Shown here: positions 60,053 to 64,000 of the stretch, piece after piece
How the letters are laid out: the number at the start of each line of letters is the position of its first letter
Position numbering within the stretch: the first letter of the stretch is position 1
Assembly: GCA_013823635.1 (NCBI GenBank)
Contig: PNML01000002.1
Coordinates: forward strand, 1 to 64,000
Reading direction: 5' to 3'
Length of the DNA: 64,000 bases
Origin: Polaromonas sp.
GTDB lineage: Bacteria > Pseudomonadota > Gammaproteobacteria > Burkholderiales > Burkholderiaceae_C
The notes under the pieces: model-generated
Database searches by the model: none
The model's input: the letters and a program-made list of their open reading frames with translations, nothing else
Told to the model about the DNA's origin: nothing
Program-made: the position numbers and the translations under genes

Positions 60053-61083
60053 GTTGGCGTGCCAAACCCCCGGTGGAACTGCCCGACCGGCGCGCTGCGT
60101 GGCGCTGGTGGTGGCAGTCGGTTGACCATATGGCCCTCCTGCCCATGCTGGCCCGTTTGCCTGAGCCGGTGGCGTATGCGGCATCGGCCTGGCGGGGGAG
60201 CTGGTCGTGCCGGTTGGGGCGGGACTGGGCGGAGTTGTCGGTGGGGCAGGTGTATGTGGCGGAACGCACGGCACAGGCCATGCGCCTGATGTTCCCCAAG
60301 GCGACGCCACAGCAGGTGGCGAACTGGGTGCGCGAGCGTTACCAGACGGTGGCTTTTGAGGAGTTGGAGGCCCGTTGGATTGCACGGGGTGCGTGGGCTG
60401 ATGCCGCAGTGCACCGTTGGCAGCTGCCGGATGTGGCACGACCGCTGCAGACACTGGCGGGCAGGGGCTTGGTGGTGGTTCAGGCGCATTTCAACAACCC
60501 GCTGGTGGGGTGCATGGGTTTGGCCCGTGCGTCGGGCAAGCGGGTGTTGGTGACGATGTCGTCGATCACCGACCATCACCAGGTGCATCCAGCCGTATCG
60601 GCCCATTTCCGCGAGAAATACGCAGCGGCACTGCCCTGGCTGAACGGGGGGGGCTTTGTGGACACCGATCGCGCGGGGGGCTTGCGCCGTTTGTACCGCG
60701 GGCTGGCCGCTGGCGACTGGGTGGTGGTGATGGCGGATTTGCCTCCGGCCCCTGGGCAGGACGGCGTGTGTGTGCCTTGGTTGGGTGAGCGCCGGTGGCT
60801 GGCCGAGGGCGCTGTGCGCCTGGCCAGGCAAACGGGGTCTCCCCTGGCCAGCCTGGGTGTGTGGCGCGACGCACCCGGTGAATGGCGGTGGCACCTGGGC
60901 GACTTGCGCCACCTGGACGAGGGTGGCGATGGCGAGCGGGCCATTGCCGATGTTTACGCGGGCCTGGGCGAGGCCATCAGGCAGGCGCCTGGCCATTGGT
61001 GGGCGGCGCACCTGCTGCCCGAGATGCGGTGTGGTGATACTGACTTAGGGGTGGCCGAAACAGCGGCCACGGCAAGGACATGA
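60049..61083 (+). CDS. LpxL-like lysophospholipid acyltransferase, catalytic acid absent
   Basis: 344 residues. The layout follows LpxL/HtrB-type acyltransferases ('MRLMFPKATPQQVANWV', 'RGLVVVQAHFNNPLVGC', 'LAEGAVRLARQTGSPLAS'). The usual H(X)4(D/E) active-site motif appears as HFNNPL, so the acidic residue is replaced by Leu. The protein may be inactive, use another acid, or have a different acyl transfer chemistry. The membrane-targeting N-terminal helix is weak. In a polysaccharide cluster it could acylate a lipid carrier or the glycan's lipid anchor. Confidence 0.75.
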   Translation: MSWRAKPPVELPDRRAAWRWWWQSVDHMALLPMLARLPEPVAYAASAWRGSWSCRLGRDWAELSVGQVYVAERTAQAMRLMFPKATPQQVANWVRERYQTVAFEELEARWIARGAWADAAVHRWQLPDVARPLQTLAGRGLVVVQAHFNNPLVGCMGLARASGKRVLVTMSSITDHHQVHPAVSAHFREKYAAALPWLNGGGFVDTDRAGGLRRLYRGLAAGDWVVVMADLPPAPGQDGVCVPWLGERRWLAEGAVRLARQTGSPLASLGVWRDAPGEWRWHLGDLRHLDEGGDGERAIADVYAGLGEAIRQAPGHWWAAHLLPEMRCGDTDLGVAETAATART

Positions 61084-62225
61084 GCATGGATGACGTGATG
61101 GCGGTGGATTTGGACGCTGTGGTGGTGTGTTCGACGGTGGGCGCCGATGCCGAAGACGCCCGCTTTGCGCTGCGGGAGTTGCAACGCAACTGGGCGCCAC
61201 AGACGCGCGTGCTGGTGGGCATGACATGGCAGGCCGCGCTCGATTTGCTGCCCGACGATGTCCAAGGGAATGTGTTGGTGCTGGATAGCACCTGGTTGTC
61301 GCTGGAAAAGCGCTGCCTGGCGCGGTTGCAGTGGGGTTTGAGCCAGGGGGCGGATGTGGCGCTGGCGTGTGACTCGGGCAACCCCGCGCCCATGCCGCCG
61401 ATGTCTTACGCCACGTTGCGCGGCATGGAGCGGTATGTGGATGGGCATGGGGTGCGGGCTGTACCGGCGGCGGTGAGCGACGGCTTCAGGCTTGGGCTGG
61501 GCCGGGTGGCAGGCTGGCGCAAGCACCTGGCGGGGGACGCCTCCGTGGTCAGGGTGGCTGGCGCCTGGGTGCATGACGCCAGCGGCTTTTTTGCGTCTGC
61601 CAGGGAGGAGGTGCTTCCCCTGGTGCCAAGGGGGCTGAGCAGTCTGTTGGATGTGGGCGGCGGAGAAGGCGGATTCCTGTCGGCGGTGAAGGCCCGCGAA
61701 CCGCAAGCACGAACGCAACTGGTGGAGCTGACCGAGGCGGCCGCCTCTGTGGCCCGCGCCCGGGTGGGCGTGGATGCGGTGTGGGTGGGGGATTTTGCAG
61801 ACTGGCGACCAGGGGAGCGCTACGACTGCATCAGTTTTCTGGATGTGTTGGAGCACATGCGGGACCCGGAGCGGGCGCTGGCCCATGCGCGTGGCTTGCT
61901 GGCCGAGGATGGCTGTGTGGTGATGTCGATTCCCAACGTGGGGCATTGGTCTGTGGTCGCCGATTTGCTGGAGGGGCGGTGGGATTGGGCGCCGGCTGGC
62001 ATCCATTGTTTCACCCATGTGCGTTTTTTCACCCGCCAGACGGTGGAGGACATGCTGCACCGTGTGGGGCTGAAGGCGCAGGCATGGATGCCAACCAGGG
62101 TGGCGTGCCCGCCGCAGTGGCTGGCGCAGTGGCAGACGCAGGGGCAGACGCAGGGGCTGCGCGTGGACGCGGATGCGCTGGATGTGTACGCCTACGTGGT
62201 GCGTGCCGTGGCCAGGGAGCGCTGA
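61080..62225 (+). CDS. SAM-dependent methyltransferase, two-domain
   Basis: 381 residues. The C-terminal ~200 residues are a class I methyltransferase: motif I 'SLLDVGGGEGGFLSAV', 'YDCISFLDVLEHMRDPERAL' and the post-motif 'GCVVMSIPNVGHWSVVADLL'. The N-terminal ~170 residues ('VVVCSTVGADAEDARFALRE') form an additional alpha/beta domain of GT-A-like appearance, suggesting a bifunctional glycosyltransferase-methyltransferase. Methylation is a known chain-terminating step in Wzt-C-terminal-domain systems, so this protein could set chain length. It overlaps both neighbours. Confidence 0.82.
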   Translation: MSMDDVMAVDLDAVVVCSTVGADAEDARFALRELQRNWAPQTRVLVGMTWQAALDLLPDDVQGNVLVLDSTWLSLEKRCLARLQWGLSQGADVALACDSGNPAPMPPMSYATLRGMERYVDGHGVRAVPAAVSDGFRLGLGRVAGWRKHLAGDASVVRVAGAWVHDASGFFASAREEVLPLVPRGLSSLLDVGGGEGGFLSAVKAREPQARTQLVELTEAAASVARARVGVDAVWVGDFADWRPGERYDCISFLDVLEHMRDPERALAHARGLLAEDGCVVMSIPNVGHWSVVADLLEGRWDWAPAGIHCFTHVRFFTRQTVEDMLHRVGLKAQAWMPTRVACPPQWLAQWQTQGQTQGLRVDADALDVYAYVVRAVARER

Positions 62226-63310
62226 TGCACCGGGTGGCCTGCCTGTTGGTGAATTACCGGGGCGCCATGGAGGTGGTGGCGGCTGCGCGCTCCGCTATGG
62301 CGGATGCGCCGGACATGCCGGTGGTGGTGGTGGACAACAGCGAGAGTGCCCAGGAGGTGGCGACCTTGCGCCAGGCGTTGCCACCAGGCGTGCGGCTGCT
62401 GGAGGCACCCAGTAACCTGGGTTTCGGGGCCGCCTGTAACTGGGCTGCTTCCCAGGTGACGGCCGAGTTTTATTGGCTGGTGAATCCGGATGTTCGGGTG
62501 CGGCCTGGGTGTCTGGGTGAACTGCTGGGCGCGATGGACGCAGATGCCACGCTGGGGGCGGTGGCGCCGAGGCAGTTTCTGGACGAGGCGGGGGAGTGGA
62601 TGTTTTCGCCCAGTTGGCTGCCCACGGCGCTGGGGACTTGGGCGCGGGAACGCGTGGAGCGCTGGGACCCAGCGCGCCGCGAGCGGGTGCGCCATGGGCG
62701 CGCTGTGCGTGCAGAGAATGTGCGCGCCTGGGGGCGTCCGGCCAAGGGGCTGGTGCCGCAGCGGGCGCTGTCTGGCGCGGCAGTGCTGGTCAGGCGGGCG
62801 TGTGCTCACCCGGTGTACGGGTTGTTTGACCCGGCATATTTCATGTACTTCGAGGATTCGGACATGTGCCTGCGTCTGCGTCGGACGGGTTGGCGCATGG
62901 CGTTGGTGCCTGCGGCTGAGGTGGTTCACCTGTGGCGCATGGGGGGGCACAAGCAGGGCCTGATGGCGCAGGCCGCCCCGGTTTACTACGCCAAAAACTT
63001 TCCGGCCAGTCCCTGGCTGGCTCGGGCCGAGCGCATGGCGGGTCTGCCGGTGCAGGGTCTGGTGGCGGAAGTGCACCGGTGGGATGCAGGGGTGGCTTGG
63101 GAGGTTCCCGTTGCCTGGCGGGGTGGATGGTCGCTGGAGTTGAGTCCCTTGCCGTTGTTTTTGCCGTGTGTGGGCAGATTGGGTGCGGGTGCGTCGATCG
63201 CGTGGCCGGCTGGGGTGGCCGATGCGGTGGAGGGCGCCACGTTGTGGGCCAGGCTGGGGCCCCTGGATGCCGGACTGGGCCAGCCGTACGTATTGGCACT
63301 GGGAGATTGA
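62225..63310 (+). CDS. GT2 glycosyltransferase (rhamnosyltransferase-like)
   Basis: 361 residues. 'VACLLVNYRGAMEVVAAARS', 'VVVVDNSES', 'NLGFGAACNWAAS', 'YWLVNPDVRV' and 'YFMYFEDSDMCLRLRRTGWR' are the GT2 motifs (nucleotide-binding, DxD and acceptor acidic region). The type is close to WbbL/RmlT-like rhamnosyl or mannosyl transferases. A C-terminal ~80-residue extension is rich in Trp and Gly. It overlaps the methyltransferase stop (TGATG). It completes the export cluster. Confidence 0.88.
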   Translation: MHRVACLLVNYRGAMEVVAAARSAMADAPDMPVVVVDNSESAQEVATLRQALPPGVRLLEAPSNLGFGAACNWAASQVTAEFYWLVNPDVRVRPGCLGELLGAMDADATLGAVAPRQFLDEAGEWMFSPSWLPTALGTWARERVERWDPARRERVRHGRAVRAENVRAWGRPAKGLVPQRALSGAAVLVRRACAHPVYGLFDPAYFMYFEDSDMCLRLRRTGWRMALVPAAEVVHLWRMGGHKQGLMAQAAPVYYAKNFPASPWLARAERMAGLPVQGLVAEVHRWDAGVAWEVPVAWRGGWSLELSPLPLFLPCVGRLGAGASIAWPAGVADAVEGATLWARLGPLDAGLGQPYVLALGD

Positions 63311-63366
63311 GCGGGCAAGCGCGAAGGATAATCACGCTTTCTAAATGATTGGGGTTGAAGGTGCTG

Positions 63367-64000
63367 ATGTTGTATCACTGCAGGCGGGTGACTGCTTTCC
63401 TGGCGTGGACGCTGCTGCCCGCAGTTGTGCTTGCGCAGAATGCTGCGAACCCGCCGCTGCAGCCCGCTGCGCCTGTGGCGTTGCCCCCACCCACCGCGCT
63501 GCCCATGCCTGCGCTGAGCGGCCTGAACCAATCCAATCCGTTTGACCCCGCCAGAAAGCTGTGGCCGGAACGTGTGCCACCTGTTCCACCACCCCCGCCG
63601 CCAGCGCCTGTGACTGAAGAGGATTTGTCGGTGTACGGCGTGGTGATGGCGGGAGGGGTGCAAAAGGCGTTGCTGAAGCTGGGCAAGCGGTTTTCCTCCG
63701 TGCCCGTGGGGAGTTCCGGCCTGGCATCGGTCTCCGTCGGTGCGCAGCTGGGCGAGTTTGTGCTGGCGCAGGTGCAGGCGGACCAGGTGTTGCTGGAGGC
63801 ACCAGGTGGTCGGCAATGGATCAGGTTTGGCCCGAAAGCAGACCGCCAGGGCGCACCCCCGCCTTTGAAGCTGGCGCAGCCGGGGGGAGGGAACTTCCCC
63901 GGCCAAGTTCCGGCAGGGGGGGCGGACGCAGTGGCTGGGGTGCCAGCAGCCCCACCGGGTTCTGGTGCGTCTGCGCCGCCTGTTCAGGCGTTGGCCGCCA
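63367..64000 (+). CDS. GspC/PilP-like periplasmic protein, truncated by window edge
   Basis: The frame is open to the end of the window (~211 residues). AAGG lies 5 bases before the ATG. A signal peptide or membrane anchor ('VTAFLAWTLLPAVVLAQ') precedes a Pro/Ala-rich linker and a globular domain 'LSVYGVVMAGGVQKALLKLG', 'SVSVGAQLGEFVLAQVQADQ' and 'VLLEAPGG'. This resembles the HR domain of GspC and the PilP fold. The T2SS operon at 19775 lacks gspC, so this could be its missing partner or the start of another secretion/pilus operon. Confidence 0.7.
   Translation, partial: MLYHCRRVTAFLAWTLLPAVVLAQNAANPPLQPAAPVALPPPTALPMPALSGLNQSNPFDPARKLWPERVPPVPPPPPPAPVTEEDLSVYGVVMAGGVQKALLKLGKRFSSVPVGSSGLASVSVGAQLGEFVLAQVQADQVLLEAPGGRQWIRFGPKADRQGAPPPLKLAQPGGGNFPGQVPAGGADAVAGVPAAPPGSGASAPPVQALAA

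Noticed and set aside
1..64000. CRISPR array, tRNA or rRNA genes, transposases or phage integrases
   Set aside because: No regularly spaced repeats, cloverleaf-like sequences, rRNA segments or transposase/integrase motifs were seen on either strand.

Overview
The window reads as chromosomal DNA of a Burkholderiales bacterium, most likely Comamonadaceae-like. The reasons are high GC with strong G/C third-position bias, dense same-strand operons with ATGA overlaps, polyhydroxyalkanoate (PHA) granule genes, DUF1501/DUF1800 pairs, and scattered AT-rich 'agcgct' elements of a type I associate with that family. All calls come from reading the sequence; no database search was run.

Layout. 1-5954 (+): 3' part of a molybdopterin oxidoreductase, a zinc-peptidase lipoprotein, a HAD-membrane fusion, a PHA granule-region protein and a class III CoA transferase. 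6088-14050: a neutral-lipid storage block with acyl-CoA-binding protein, wax ester synthase/DGAT, TPR protein, TetR regulator, patatin lipase, a phasin with an AAKK tail, and a two-domain fatty acyl-CoA reductase very like the Marinobacter alcohol-forming enzyme. Together these give a complete route from acyl-CoA to fatty alcohol to wax ester. 14139-19711: rmlBDAC (dTDP-L-rhamnose) and two glycosyltransferases, running almost without gaps into 19775-29554, a type II secretion operon ordered E-F-G-H-I-J-K-L-M-D without gspC. 29573-34768: a kexin-like S8 protease, a separately encoded propeptide-like protein, a DUF2135 protein and an unknown secreted protein. 34819-41207: DUF1501/DUF1800 exported proteins, a flavin amine oxidase and a lipoprotein.

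41217-46611 is a rearranged patch. It holds duplicated small genes (DUF6447 paralogues), decayed fragments, a HigBA-type and a HipBA-type toxin-antitoxin pair, and a 156-bp direct repeat on both sides of hipBA. 46720-50040 is a large Ala/Thr-rich RTX/S-layer-like protein. 50282-56063 is a TPR-beta-barrel / CHASE2-cyclase / FecR operon divergent from a Crp-family regulator; the shared promoter region carries a perfect TGTGA-N6-TCACA site. 56125-63310 is an ABC-type polysaccharide export cluster (wzm, wzt, transferases). At 63367 a GspC/PilP-like gene begins and runs off the window.

The theme is cell-surface and export biology beside a carbon-storage island. Points most worth following are the wax ester cassette, a roughly 70-residue domain shared by three unrelated exported enzymes, the hipBA direct-repeat structure, the trans-encoded protease propeptide, and the FecR/CHASE2/Crp module, whose cyclase and Crp protein both lack expected nucleotide-binding residues.
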